DNA from: Sorghum bicolor
Lineage: Eukaryota > Streptophyta > Magnoliopsida > Poales > Poaceae
Assembly: GCF_000003195.3 (NCBI RefSeq)
Contig: NC_012870.2
Coordinates: 28,326,477 to 28,390,476 of the forward strand
Direction of reading: 5' to 3'
Length of the DNA: 64,000 bases
Both the position numbers and the translations under genes were made by a program. The notes below the pieces were generated by a model, which did no database searches, was not told where the DNA came from, and saw only the letters and a list, made by a program, of their open reading frames with translations. Below, piece after piece: positions 34,114 through 46,688 of this stretch (positions within the stretch are counted from its first letter, which is position 1; every line of letters starts with the position of its first letter).

Positions 34114-36759
34114 CATTGCTTGAAATCTTGCACACATACACACACTAAACATTATATCGGGCCTAGATGCGGTGAGGTAGAGTAGACTTCCTATCATGGA
34201 GCGATAGAGAGTTTTGTCAATAGGGTTACCTCCCTCATCCAAGTCGAGATGCCCATTTGATGCCATGGGAGTCTTAATTGACTTGCAGTCCATCATCTTG
34301 AACCTCTTGAGAAGATCTTGAGTGTACTTCTCTTGAGAGATGAAGACCCCTTCCTTCATTTGCTTGACTTGAAATCCTAGGAAGAAAGATAGCTCGCCAA
34401 TCATGGACATCTCAAACTCCTTGGACATCAAATCACTGAATTCCTTGCAAAAATCTTCATTAGTAGAGCCAAAAATAATATCATCAACATAAACTTGACA
34501 AATGAAGATTTCCCCATTCATTTTCTTGGTGAAGAGTGTTGTGTCAACTTTCCCAATCTTGAAGCCCTTCTCAATGAGGAAGTCCCTAAGCCTCTCATAC
34601 CAAGCTCTAGGAGCTTGCTTGAGACCATAGAGAGCCTTGGACAACCGGTAGACATGCTTGGGGTACCTAGGGTCTTCAAAACCGGGGGGTTGCTCAACAT
34701 AGACAAGCTCATTAATATAATCATTTAAAAAAGCACTTTTCACATCCATTTGAAATAACTTGATATCATGACTAGATGCATATGCAAGTAGGATGCGGAT
34801 TGCTTCAAGTCTTGCCACTGGTGCAAAGGTTTCACCGAAGTCAAGACCTTCCACTTGTGAAAAGCCTTTTGCCACAAGTCTTGCCTTGTTGCGCACCACT
34901 TTGCCTTGATCATCCTTCTTGTTCCGGAAGACCCACTTTGTTCCAATCACTCTTGCATCTTTGGGTCGCTCTTCAAGTGTCCATACTTGGTTGCGAGTGA
35001 AGTTGTTCAACTCCTCTTGCATGGCCATGATCCAATCCGCATGACGAAGAGCTTCCTCTATAGTCTTTGGTTCATCTTCAAGAGACACAAAAGCGTGATG
35101 TTCAATAAATAAAGCATGTCTAGAATGAGTAGTTACACCACGTGATGGACTCCCGATGATGAGATCTTGAGAGTGATCTTGGAGGAGATGTGATGTTCTT
35201 CTTGGTGCCACTTGAGGGATTGGTTGGGGAGCATCAACATCTTGTGCTTGTGCCACCGCTTGCTCATGAGTGACTTGGGTGTCTTCATGAGCATCTCTCA
35301 CATCCTTGTCTTCATCTTGTGGTACATGTGAGGTGGTTGGTGGCTCAATGACTTGCACATCATCATCATCTTCTTTGGGCTTGATGTCTCCCACCGGCAT
35401 GTTCTTCATGGCATCCCTCAATGGTTCACCACCTACATCATCAAGGTTATCACTTGCTCCTTGGGAGCCATTAGTTTCATCAAATTCAACATCAAAAGTT
35501 TCTTCAACCATGTTTGTGGCATGGTTAAAGACCCTATATGCCTTGGACTTTGATGAATAGCCAACCAAATAGCCAATGTCACATCTTCTTTGGAATTTTC
35601 CCAAGTGTTGGCGCTTCTTGTAGATGTAGCATTTGCATCCAAACACTCTAAAGAATGAGACATCGGGCTTCTTCCCATTGAGCAACTCATATGGTGTCTT
35701 CTCTAGGAACTTGTGAGGAAAGAGCCGGTTTGAAGCATAGCATGTGGTGTTGATTGCCTCGGCCCACATCTTCTCCGAAGTGTTGTACTCATCTAGCATT
35801 GTTCTTGCCAAGGTGATCAATGTCCGATTCTTTATTTCTACAACCCCATTTTGTTGTGGTGTGTATGTTGAGGAGAATTCATGCTTGATTCCCACTTCAT
35901 CACAATACTCTTCAATGTTGGTGTTGTCAAACTCTTTGCCATTGTCACTTCTAATTTTATTGATCTTCACATCAAATTGATTTTGGGCATTCTTTGCAAA
36001 CTTTTTGAATATTGAGGCAACTTCGGCCTTGTCTTGCAAGAAGAATGTCCAAGTGTACCGGGAGAAATCATCAACTATGACCAAGCAATATTTGTTACCT
36101 CCACGACTAGCATATGTGGTTGGTCCAAACAAATCCATGTGAAGTAGCTCAAGCACTCTTGAAGTAGAGAGATAGGCTTTGGTTGGATGAGTGTTTGCAA
36201 CTTGTTTGCCCGCTTGACATGCACTACAAAGCTTGTCCTTTTCAAATGTCACATCCTTCAAGCCTCTAATCAATTCTTTCTTCATCAACTTCTTGAGTGT
36301 GCCCATTCCAACATGTGCTAACCTTCTATGCCACAACCACCCAAGTGAAGTCTTGGTGAATAAGCAAGTCTTGACATCAACTTCATTTGATGAGAAATCA
36401 ACTACATATAAGTTGTTGTGCCGGAACCCTTTGAAAATTACTTCATTGTCATCTTCCTTGGTCACAATTACTTCCTTCTTCTTGAATAGGCATTCAAATC
36501 CAAGATCACAAAGTTGTCCAACTGAGAGCAAGTTGAAACTCAAAGATTGCACATAGAGCACATTGGTGATGGAGTTGTCATTTGAAATAGCAACCTTTCC
36601 TAGTCCCTTGACTTTCCCTTTTGAATTGTCACCAAATGTGATCTTCTCTTGGTTGTCAACATCTTCATCAAGAGAGGTGAACATCCGGGGATCTCCGGTC
36701 ATATGTTGAGTGCAACCACTATCAATTACCCAATGTGATCCACCGGTCTTGTAGTTCAC
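34114..36759 (-). pseudogene. Copia pol, 5' part: protease, integrase and reverse transcriptase
   Basis: The frame opens with the aspartic protease (WVIDSGCTQHMTG near 36700-36730). It continues with the GAG-pre-integrase zinc region (HRRLAHVGMGTLKKL, CSACQAGKQ) and the integrase core (MDLFGPT, IRSDNGKEF, TPQQNGVVE). The residue after the catalytic Glu is Ile where Arg is usual. RT follows with QMDVKSAFLND, LYGLKQAPRAWYERL and catalytic YVDD (about 34475-34492). No stop or frameshift is seen up to 34114, where Tat copy B interrupts it; the end of RT and RNase H lie at 21126-21712. Pol is not in the gag frame: gag ends at 36774 and the first pol codon lies 15 bases on in another frame. Confidence 0.93.
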
Positions 36760-36773
36760 CTACACACAAGAGA

Positions 36774-39197
36774 TCAAGCTTGAGATTTAGGAACCCACAT
36801 TTGCTTAGGGCCCTTGACCTTCTCTACTAGTTGCTTTGGCACCCAAATCTTCTTTGGCCTTTGATTATTTGGTGGCCCCATGAAGCTAACCTTGACCTTG
36901 CCACACTTGTCTTTCCTTACAATGTAATGAGCATTGAAGGCAAATGGTCTTGCATGCTTGGGCAAGGGTGGTGGTAGTGGTGCCTTACACTCATGAGCAA
37001 AGTGTCCTTCTTGACCACACTCAAAACATCTCTTTGGTTTTGGCTTACTTGGTTGATCATGAGTAGCTAGTGACTTGATGAGCTTTGTTTGATGAGCCTT
37101 GTAGCCAATCCCACTCTTGTCCATCTTCATGACGGTGTTCATGAAAAGCTCACTTTGAAGGTCCTTCCCCTTTGTGAACTTTGCTAACCCCATGGTTAAG
37201 TGTTCCTTCTCTTTCTTGAGCTTGTTGTTCTCTTGAGTTAGCTTCTTGATGATTGGGTCATTGTTGCTTGCTAACTCATCCAAGATGAATGTTTCATCTT
37301 CTTCTTGCTTGTCATACATCAAACCAAGCTTGAGATATTGATTTTCTTCCTTGAGCAACTTGTTCTCATATGCAAGCTTCTTATCTTGGTCAAGTGACTC
37401 AATCACAATGGTCTTGTGCTTGACTTGTTCTTGCAACTCTTTCTTGAGCATGACAATTTCATCCTTGAGCTTGATAGTGTCCTCATAGCTCTCGGCCACT
37501 ACCACTTTCTTGCCCTTGCAATCAACGCATTTGCTTGTGCTCTCCACAAGTAAGTCATCACAAGATGTGGCTACATCAAGCTTAGCAACATTGTTAGTAG
37601 CAACATGTGTTTCATAAATTGCAAGTTCATAAGCAATTTCAAGGTTGTCATAGTTTGCTTTTTGAGTTGTTAGCTCTTCTTTCATTGCTCTATATCTAGT
37701 GATAAGCTCATCATGAACACTCTCAAGTTTATCATGTTTTTCTTTGAGCTCTTTTAGAGAGAGTTTGAGCTCCTTGAGCTTGGTGGTCATGATCTCATTT
37801 TGGTCTCTAAGCTCATCACTAGATTTAAGCTTTGCTAGAAGAGTGTCATTTTCAAGTTCAAGCTTTTCATTTTCACTTCTAGTTTTTCTTATGACCTTTG
37901 TGTACTTGTTTAGCAATTTTACAAGTTCATCATAAGAAGGTGATTCATATTCACTATCACTTTCACTACTCTCATCCTCACTTTGTACCTTCCGGTCACC
38001 CTTAGCCATAAGGCATAGGTGTGTAGAGGATGTAGATGGTGGTGAAGATGATGGTGATGGAGCATCGATGGCAATAGCGGAAACCTTCTCATCATCACTT
38101 TCATTTCCGGAGGAGTCACCACTTGAGCTCTCAATGTCGGTGAGCCAATCACCAACAATGTAGGCCTTGCCATTCTTCTTCTTGTAGTGCTCCTTCTTCT
38201 TGCCACCTTTCTTCTTGTATTGCTTCTTGTCATTCTTCTCATCATCACTTGAGTCATCTTGCTCTTTGTTCTTCTTCTTGTACTTGTCCTTCTTGGGCTT
38301 TGGACATTGATGAGCAAGATGACCAAGCTCACCACAATTGTAGCAATCCATCTCGGAGATGGGTTTCCTCTTGCTACTTGTGAAAAACTTCTTCTTCTTG
38401 GAATCAAAGTTGACTCCATTCTTGTTGAGCTTCTTCAACATCTTGGTGGTCCTTCTCACCAAGAGGGCAATAGATGCATCATTATCACTTGAAGTTGATG
38501 ACTCAACTTCCATCTTCTTGGCTTTGCCCTTGTGAGAAGCTTTGAGAGCCAAATCCTTCTTCTCTTTCTTGGCCGACGAGGAGCCATCTTGAGGGTTCAT
38601 GTGCATGTACATTTCATGAGCATTGATCTTCCCCAATATGGTGGTTGGTGTAGCGGTGGAAAGATCGCCTTGATGAAGCACGGTTACTATGTGCCCATAT
38701 TTCTCAATGGGAAGCACACATAGTATCTTCCTTGCTACATCCGCCGTACTCATTTGTGTAAGCCCAAGTCCATTTAGCTCCTCTACAATGACATTCAAGC
38801 GAGAATACATTTCATTAGCATTTTCTTTAGGAAGCATTTCAAATGTATTAAGCTTGTTCATCACTAGGTGATAGCGTTCCTCGTGTTCACTCTTTGTTCC
38901 CTCATGGAGCGCACAAAGTTCCTTCCAAAGTTCATTAGCGGTTTTGTGGCTCCGAACGCGGTTGAACACCTCTTTGGAAAGACCTCTAAAGATGTGGTTT
39001 TTGGCCTTCGCATTCCACTTCTCGTTTTCTTGCTCTTGTGGAGTAAGAGCGGTGGCTCTTTCCGGAGGGGCAAACCCTTCGGTCGTGGCTTTTAGGCACT
39101 TTACGTCGCACGCCTCAAGCTATGACTCCATCCGTATTTTCCAATACGGAAAGTCTTTCCCATCAAACATGGGTGGCGGTCCATCCCCGTTAGACAT
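36774..39197 (-). pseudogene. Copia gag, SIRE type, one stop
   Basis: The natural start is ATG 39197 (MSNGDGPPPMFDGKDFPYWK). A TAG at 39120-39122 lies 25 codons in, where related sequence would have CAG. The rest of about 780 codons is open. Domains: DUF4219/UBN2-like capsid (about 38600-39190), a CCHC knuckle CYNCGELGHLAHQC (about 38303-38345), a Ser/Asp/Glu-rich acidic zone, about 350 residues of coiled coil, a second CCHC knuckle CFECGQEGHFAHEC (about 36990-37031) and a C-terminal KKIWVPK/GPKQMWVPKSQ signature typical of Opie/SIRE elements. The very long Gag with two widely spaced knuckles is a feature of this clade. Re-initiation downstream at 38969 could give a shortened protein. Confidence 0.92.
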
Positions 39198-39233
39198 CTT
39201 TCTCTAGGCGGTGAAGCCTAAGAATGAGCACTA

Positions 39234-39246
39234 GGCTCTGATACCA
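39234..39246 (-). other. Primer binding site of the Copia element
   Basis: Minus strand TGGTATCAGAGCC, two bases after the LTR end, complementary to initiator tRNA-Met. Confidence 0.93.
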
Positions 39247-39248
39247 AT

Positions 39249-40794
39249 TGAAAGGATCAAGATGCCCAAGAGGGGGGTGAATTGGGCTTCTCTAAAAATT
39301 TAAGCAACCTATAAGCTCCAATTCAACCCCTTGTGCCTAGTGTGACTTAGAGAGCTACCGGATAAAAGTTTTGCAACCTAGTTCCAATCATATTCTAGCA
39401 AGGCAATTCTAAGAATGTAAAAACACAATGTAAATGCTAGAAAGTAAAGGAGTAGTGGAAGAAAGTGCTCGGCGATGTTTTGCCGAGGTATCGGAGAGTC
39501 GCCACTCTCCACTAGTCCTCGTTGGAGCACCCGCGCAAGGGTCTTGCTCCCCCTTGGTCCGCGCAAGGACCAAGTGCTCTCTACGGGCTGATTCTTCGAC
39601 ACTCCGTCGCGGTGAATCGCCCAAAACCGCTCACAAGCTTGACACGAGCCACCCACAAGAACTCCGGGCGGTCTTCGTGCCTCCAATCACCACCGAACCG
39701 TCTAGGTGATGGCGATCACCAAGAGTAACAAGCAAAGAACTCTCACTTGACCCAAACAAGGCACTAGAGAGTGGTGGATGCACACTTGACTCTTGGAACT
39801 CACTAGAGAAGAATTCTCTCAAGAAAACACTCAAAACTCAATCCTCTCTAGGCTCTTGCAACTCTCTTGCTCCACAACAAGGTTCTCTGATGTTCAAATG
39901 GGCAAGAGTACTCTCATGGATGAGGTGGAGGAGTATAAATACTATCCACGAAGTCCAAAGGTCGGCCAACCGTTTTCCACTGAAAACGTGGTCACCGGAC
40001 GCACATTATGTTGCACCGGACGCACGGCACCGAGCGTCCGGTGTAACATAACAGCTAACTGTACTTCTCTCTGACAGGTCACCGGACGCTAACTTCCAGC
40101 GTCCGGTGCACCGTCCGGTGCTCGGGGAAACTTTACATGCTCCCTGCGCATGGGACCGGACGCTACCCGGCGCGTCTGGTGCTAGCGTCCGGTGCTCCGG
40201 GAAGGCTTGCAACCTCCCTGGGTAAGGGACCGGACGCTACCCGGTGCGTCCGGTGCTAGCGTCCGGTGCCTAACCCTAAGCACGGCACTGTTCTAACGGC
40301 TAAGGACCTCACCGGACGCACTCACAGAACGTCCGGTGCAGCGTCCGGTGCCCCTTTGGGCACCCAAACTCCGTCGAAACGCGATCGCTCGAAAGCGAAG
40401 AAGGTTTTTCTCGATCTAAGGACTATCTCTGAGCTGCCTAGTGCTAGGTTTACCAAGTGTGCACCACACCTAAACCTAAAGCCTCGTCTAAGTCAAGCTA
40501 CTAGATCAAAGCCCCTCTTAATAGTACGGTCAAAGGAAAACAAAGTCCTAAACTACTCTAAGTGCCCTTCTTCACCAAATGGCACTTAGACCTAGTCTAG
40601 TCTTGACGATGTCCATTCGTCCTTTAAAAACCGAAACGATTTCCACTATTAAGTAGGCATGTACGTCCCTGTTCATCGAGTACCTATTTACCATGACCTT
40701 ACCTATAACTTTGCCTCTGCAAAACACACGTTAGTCATAGTAACCAACAATGTCATTAATCACCGAAATCACTAGGGGCCTAGATGCTCTTTCA
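39249..40794 (-). repeat. 5' LTR of the Copia element, 1546 bp
   Basis: It matches 16454-17973. Two extra copies of the AGCGTCCGGTGC-type unit (near 40180-40196 and 40336-40348) account for nearly all of the 26-base length difference. The flanking GTTGA at 40795-40799 is the target duplication. Confidence 0.95.
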
Positions 40795-41520
40795 GTTGAC
40801 ACCGTTTTTGGACACGTATCTTTGGATACGCACCTAGAGTTAATGAAGTCTACATCGGTAGGTGGGGAAGTGGTGACTAGTCTGCAAGGGAGTTGCCGAT
40901 GAAGGTTCGTGCCGATGGGAAAACAACCGAATATGACTAAGTCCAGGAGTGGTGATGCGTTCATACCGATGACTAGTGCTGATGGTTGCCGATGGCTGTG
41001 GAAGGCGGTCTGCCGATGCTTATGAAGAAAAGCGCAGGGAATCCCGATTGACTCGTGGCAGTGTACCGATCGGTTGCGGAGGATAGTTTAATGTTTTCCT
41101 TAGTTGTTAGAATTTGTTTTGTAGACGAATTCCGTTTAATTTGGAATTCGAGTTCTAGTCGTGTCTGGTTGTAGTTCTTTTGAACAGGGTACAAATATAG
41201 ACCCCGTGGCAATGTAATGATCTATCTATCAATCAATCAAACACAAGTTTTTACACATATTCTAGCATCTACTTTTCGACGACTTCATCATATTTTATTT
41301 TTACTATGAGTTCTTAGGAATTTGTCGAGTCAAACTCAGTGTGTTCTCAAGTTCCGCATGAGCACCTCTTGGCCGTGACATCCGGGCGCATCGCTGTTGT
41401 CGGGACTAAAGTGTTCGAGTTACCACCTTTGACGATTGTAAGGTCAAATCGGCTGGCACGCCTTAACGTTTGAATCGGGTATTAGCCCTTTGTGTTTGCA
41501 GATCAGCTTTTGCACCAACA
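40795..41520 (+). repeat. Remainder of the 3' LTR of Tat copy A
   Basis: After the duplicated GTTGA the LTR continues with CACCGTTTTTGG and ends GCACCAACA at 41520. It is related in sequence to the copy B LTR read from the other strand. With TGTTGA at 16448-16453 the original LTR was about 727 bases. The TATA box of copy B reads TACAAATATAG here (41189-41200), a T to C change that should weaken the promoter. Confidence 0.92.
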
Positions 41521-42622
41521 ACATGATTCACCCTTCCATTGTTGTTGTTCTTCTGTTTCTAGGGGAAAGCATTCGCATAGTGTCCAAGCTGACCACACTT
41601 GAAGCTGGTATTTCCAGTGGGGGTGGGGTTGGCATTGGGCTTCGCTGGGACAGTGTTGGAGTTCTGGCGAGAGCCTGATGGTGCTAGGGCATTCTGACGA
41701 GGTGCCTGACTAGCGGGGCGCTACACTTGGTTGTTGTTGTAACGTTGGCTCGTCTCCTGACTCTGGTTGCTGTACCTGACATTCTGCTGCTGTCCTTGGT
41801 TACCAGACTGATATACAGGGCGAGACTGAAGACCCTGCTGGTTGTTGTAGCGAGGACGGCTGGCACCAGCCTGCTGCTGAGAGGAGTTATACTTCCTCTT
41901 CTTGTCTAACATCTCGCGGCGCTTGCTCTCAAGCACCAATGCCCTGTCCACCATCTCTTGGAAGCAAGCATACTTGACATTTGACATCATGTAAGACAGA
42001 CCATCATTTAGACCTTCCAGGAAGTGATCTTGCTTGTCTTCATCGTTCTCCACCTCATTCGGGCAATACCGCGACAATTGAGTGAACTTGTCGCAATACT
42101 CACAAAGAGTAATGGAGCTTTGTTTCAGAGACAAAAACTCCTTCTTCTTCAACTTCACCAATCCGGCAGGCACATGATGAGTCTTGATTCTTGAAGGCAG
42201 CCTTGAACTCATCCCAGGTGATAGTATCTAGGTCCTGATGCGCGAAGCAGTAAGAATCCCACCAGTCTTGTGCGGCTCCCTGAAGCTATCTAGAGCCATA
42301 CATAACCTTCTCCCTATCATTGCACTGAGCAATGACTAGCTGTTTCTCCACAGCTTTAAGCCAGTCCTCAGCTTGCATAGGGTCAGCTGAGTGAGAGAAA
42401 AACGGTGGGCGACCCTTCATGAACTCCCCACGCTTGTCCCTAGGTGGGGCAAACGTGTTGTTACCTCCTTGGTTCTGGTTCTAATTCTGGTGCTGATTCC
42501 GATTCTGGTTCTGGTTCTGGTTCTGCAACATGTTGTTCATGATATGGGCCATTCCTTGCATCAGTTGACTCTGCATAGTCATCAACTGCTCTATGGTCAT
42601 GGGCTGATTCATAGGGGGAGGG
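41521..42622 (-). pseudogene. Outer element gag, main part, broken
   Basis: Read on the minus strand from 42622, a Gln/Asn/Met-rich N-terminal part is followed by FAPPRDKRGEFMKGRPPFF and a capsid domain (ADPMQAEDWLKAVEKQ, LQGAAQDWWDS, then EYCDKFTQLSRYCP and DRALVLESKRREML). It continues to a degenerate zinc knuckle (FKCGQLGHYANAF, with first and last Cys lost) near 41570-41610. TAG stops lie at 42481-42483 and 42286-42288, and one extra base lies near 42192. The N-terminal 32 codons are on the other side of the Athila insertion (53576-53672), and GAGGG flanks both sides. The 3' end is cut by Tat copy A at 41520. Confidence 0.88.
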
Positions 42623-42671
42623 TGTTGATATTTGGGAACGCAATAAGGAATTGATCCGCAAGCGCACGGAT

Positions 42672-44326
42672 TGTTGACGGTCCTTAAGTATCAAATTTAA
42701 TTATGAAATAAATAAAGAAAAGGATCCAAATGAAATCAACATCTAGACTTAGGGTTTTATCTGACAGAATTCCACGAGTTTTGGTGTTTGTCTATTTCTG
42801 CAGGGGGTTATCAGGAAATATGGAAGAAAGGCCCACATGTCGGGATTACGTAAAGATATTAACGTGCTGCGCAATTATCTTACATCTAGAAGACTCCAGA
42901 AGCCACGAGACCGAAGCGGAGGCGAAACGGGGCCAGAGACAGGGCGCCCGCCCTGTCCTACTGGGCGCCCGCCCTGCCCCCAAGTCCAATCAGGACTCTG
43001 CTTTGCGGGAGATCTCCACCGACCTAAAGGATGAATCTAAACCATACAATCTATGTCGGTTTGATCCAATGGACCATATTCACTTGAAGAGACTATAAAA
43101 CCAGACCCGCTGGCCCCTGGAGGAGAGAGCCTCTCAACCCTAATTCATTGTTCCATCAAGGGAGAAGAAGCCTCTGATCAAGATTAGAGCCACCACATCA
43201 ATTAGACATCTAGATTAGCATAGCTACATAGGATTAGAACTAGAAGGAGTCAATCTTCGATTGGTTTCCGGATCTGTCAGGAGGATTCTTGGTAATTCTC
43301 TAATTGTGCTTCTAATTGCTCTCTAATTATCTTTGTTCTTCAATATTATGAATATGACTTTGTTCTACTTCAATATATTGCTTATGACTTTGCTCAACTT
43401 GCTTATATTCAAGATTATATTATTCTTAGTTTATCATAGTTATGTACTTGGCTTAGTTAGATTGGATCTATATACATGCTTAGGATCGTATAGCGTTTAT
43501 CCATCGGATCCATAGGTAAATGATAGATATTGTGTAGGCGTGGTGCTTATACCGTATTTATCTGCGATTGTACCCAATATGCCAGATCGTGGGGTGGTTC
43601 GTGATAGTGACAGCTTCATTGATTCTTATATAGTCCCCCTCTCGTGTATTGGGCTGGCAGAGCAACATTATTACAGGGGAGTGATTGCTATGTTTCTCAT
43701 ATTCCTTGCTAATATCACTATGCATGGGCGTAGTCTTGTCTCACAATGATTGCTAAGTATGCTTGCACTAATTATGATAATGCTAGACTATATAGTTAAG
43801 AATAACTTAGGGAATATTCTTGTAGTTCGTTCTAATACCATGCTAATGACTTTCTAGAGTATCTAATTGAGGTGCTTATCATATTTATTATGTGGCTAGA
43901 TCAGATTAGTTATCCTTGTCACTATTATTACTTCATATATCTTTTATGTGACACTTATCCCTGTATGAAGAGTTAGATATAATGTTCTCAATTATACATG
44001 CAATGATAGATGCTCAATCTCATATTCTATTGTGTAATCATTAGTGATGATTTCTAATCCCTTCCCAGTGGTAAAAATATAAATAACGATACCTGGAATA
44101 CTTCCCGGTTAAAATGCTGCATCGGTATTAATCTGTGCGCTTGCAGATCCAATTCATTATTTATTTAGAAGAGCAATTGCATATTTCAATACCGCGTCTC
44201 TTATATCATGCTGGGGATGACAACTTGGCTTAAGTGGTGTGAGGGATAGGTTTGGTATTTTTGGCACCGTTACTAGATTTAGAGAACTTAGTCTACTTTT
44301 GGTAATGATGTTAAGAATACCCAACA
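42672..44326 (+). mobile_element. Solo LTR of an Athila-related family, plus strand
   Basis: The segment starts TGTTGACGG, ends CCCAACA and is flanked by CGGAT on both sides (42667-42671 and 44327-44331). Its first 300 bases resemble the LTR it sits in, read in the opposite orientation, including GGGCGCCCGCCC motifs and the GGGTTATCAGGAAATA region. It has no internal genes. A solo LTR forms by recombination between the two LTRs of one element. Confidence 0.9.
43094..43100 (+). promoter_or_regulatory. TATA box of the solo LTR
   Basis: GACTATAAAACCAGACC lies about 420 bases into the LTR, at a place comparable to the TATA boxes of the Athila LTRs. Confidence 0.55.
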
Positions 44327-45516
44327 CGGATATCGGTGAGCACTTCACCCGGGAAATTATCTAGAGTATCGTATTTATTTTTTACCACTAGGAGAGAAAG
44401 AGTGCATCTGACTAACTGGTCTATTACTACTAACCCTTTAGGCAACAAAGAATGTCTCTCGATGTGAGTGATAAATAGAGAAGACTGCAACCGTGGTCTC
44501 CTTCTAACCTTGGTAAGGATGATCTACTCTTCTATTGGGGAGGCTAATGGAATCTAGACACCACAAAGGATGTTCAACCCGTACCTATAAACCCTATCCT
44601 TCCTGCTAACGAGATATGGTCTGCAAAGGTAACTCGGAATTGTCACGTTCCTCACTACTACCACGGTCTAGCTAGTCAGGGAATATCTATGAGTACCCCA
44701 GCCTAAACACCACGTTTATGCCAGCAATGATTACTCTAAACTCTACGCGAAGAGATTAAAGTAAACTCATAAACCAGAAGAATAATAAAACAAGAACTTA
44801 CTAGAATTTAGAAGTCAAAATACTGAAGAATCCTTGGAGCAAGCTTCGGGTTAGGAGAACTTGATCCCGCAGGTACAAGCTTGGAGTAGACACCGACAGG
44901 CCGGGCTTCCTCCAATCTACACCTCCACTCTATCTCTCTCAATCTAGTAGAAACTAGAAGATCTATTTCTACTTTACATTGGTTGCTAAGCCTAAAAAGA
45001 AATATTAATTAGAGAAGAGGTTTTCCTTCGCGGGCACCCCTCAATCTCTATGATAATTTCTTGTCTTCTCGAGGGGCCAGGGGGGTCTCCTTATATAGTC
45101 CTCCTCCTCTATGCGTTTTTGGGTCGGTAGGCGAGGTGGTACTACATTATTCTTAATCCAATAGGTCGGTGGAACATCGTGTGCGAAGAGAGTCCCGAAC
45201 AGAATCCAGCAAGGGGCGGGCGCCTAGGTCACCAGGGCGGGCGCCCTGGGCCTGGCCCCTTTCGGCCTCTGCTTCGTTCTCGTGGCTTCTGGAGTCTTCT
45301 AGATGGTAGAAAATCGCGCGGTGCGTTGATATCTCTATGTAATCCCGATATGTGGGCCTTTCTTCCTTATTTCCTGATAACCCCCTATAGAAACAGATAA
45401 ACAACAAAACTCGTGGAATTCTGTTAGATCAAACCCTAATTCTAGGTGTTGGTTGCATATTGGTCCTTTCTTTTGTTTATTTGATAATTAAAATTGATAC
45501 TTAAGAACCGTCAACA

Positions 45517-46648
45517 AATACCCCCATACTTAGGCTTTTACTCGTCCTCGAGAAAAGGATGGTTAAGAACAATACTTGGGGTAAAACATTCTAAAACATT
45601 CTTTATATTTGCAGGGTATTAAAATTCACTGTGTACTGTAGTCAGGGAAGTATATGATTAAGAGTAAAGATCCTTTTCTTCTCAATCCTGTTACTTGGAG
45701 TTTTTGTATAATTTTGAAAGAAAGCTAGCATACCTTTTTGTCCTCATAGGTTCTCTCAGATCACTCATTATCTTTTATATATCTCACTGAGGCTGTTTTA
45801 ATTTGCAAAAAATTCTCAAGCATACTTACTTTGTATTTATTGCCTGATCAAAACAGGATCCAAGGAGGGGAATGTCATACTCTTAGATCAAAGACTTTGG
45901 AAATTAAAACTTTGTCAACTCTTGCTGGCATATTGCTTATTAGAGGGACCATGGGCTATCATTTTTTTAAGTGGATACCGAGGTATCCCTAATTCTACTA
46001 CCGGACACTTGTCCATTTTTCCTACGAGGTTGTCGAGCACTTGCTCCTTTTTATTTCCTCGAAATATCTTTATTTTTGCATAGCCCATGCCTCTAATGCA
46101 ATAATACTTCGGAAGAGTGAATCTTTCTGAATAAATGTCTTGATCTTAGGAGCATGATAAATCTCTCAACAAGGGTCTAACTCATTTTGAACAAACTTAA
46201 TACAGAGTAGATAGCTTTTATAATCATAATTAATATTTTCTGTTTTTATCAGGCATATAAAACACTGAGGATGGTAGCTAGAATTTTAAAGATTTTGAAA
46301 TAAATTCTCCAAGCAACAATGATATCAAGAATAAGAAACTCTACCATCTCACAGTTCACACTATCTTAAGTAACACAAGGTTTTAAAATGATTTTATAAT
46401 AATTGCAAGTTTCAGGAAATATAACAGATTGAGATTAATCATGATTAGAAATATTTTAAGCTTTTTAATTTATCATGTCGGAAACAGTATTCTACATAAT
46501 CCAGATATATGTATGTGTAAACTAAAGTGTGCAGAGTGTGTACCTGAATCGTGGAGTGGTGTAGTTGAAGTGTGTTTGGCATGTCGAGGGATCTCCTCCA
46601 TACTTGTTTTCTGCTTTCTTGCACAAAAATAAAGTAGAGACACACAAG

Positions 46649-46688
<40 letters not shown>

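Larger units (their letters stand above)
16454..40794 (-). mobile_element. SIRE/Opie-type Copia element containing Tat copy B
   Basis: Two LTRs (16454-17973 and 39249-40794) start TGAAAGAGC and end CCTTTCA when read on the minus strand. They are flanked by the perfect 5-base duplication GTTGA. Primer site, gag, pol and a third ORF follow in SIRE order, and the polypurine tract is AAAAAGGGGGAGAT. Without the 12.4 kb insert of copy B and one copy of its target duplication, the element is about 11.9 kb. By eye the LTRs differ at about 19 or 20 substitutions (about 1.3%) plus three small length changes. Confidence 0.95.
42623..45516 (-). repeat. 3' LTR of the Athila element, split by a solo LTR
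   Basis: Bases 42623-42671 and 44332-45516 together match the 5' LTR 52342-53575. The break point is flanked by CGGAT. The TATA box on the minus strand is CTATATAAGG (45089-45098). Confidence 0.94.

Noticed and set aside
34495..38871. Plus-strand frames opposite Copia gag and pol.
   Set aside because: Shadows of the minus-strand polyprotein; the minus strand explains the sequence with known motifs.
41521..42622. Assignment of this gag fragment to the Athila element next to it.
   Set aside because: The Athila element ends at 42623 with its own LTR and GAGGG duplication; the frame continues at 53576, so the fragment belongs to the outer element. Its gag type also differs from Athila.
46651..46686. 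The ATA microsatellite as a CRISPR-like or origin repeat.
   Set aside because: Simple trinucleotide slippage repeat in a plant retrotransposon.
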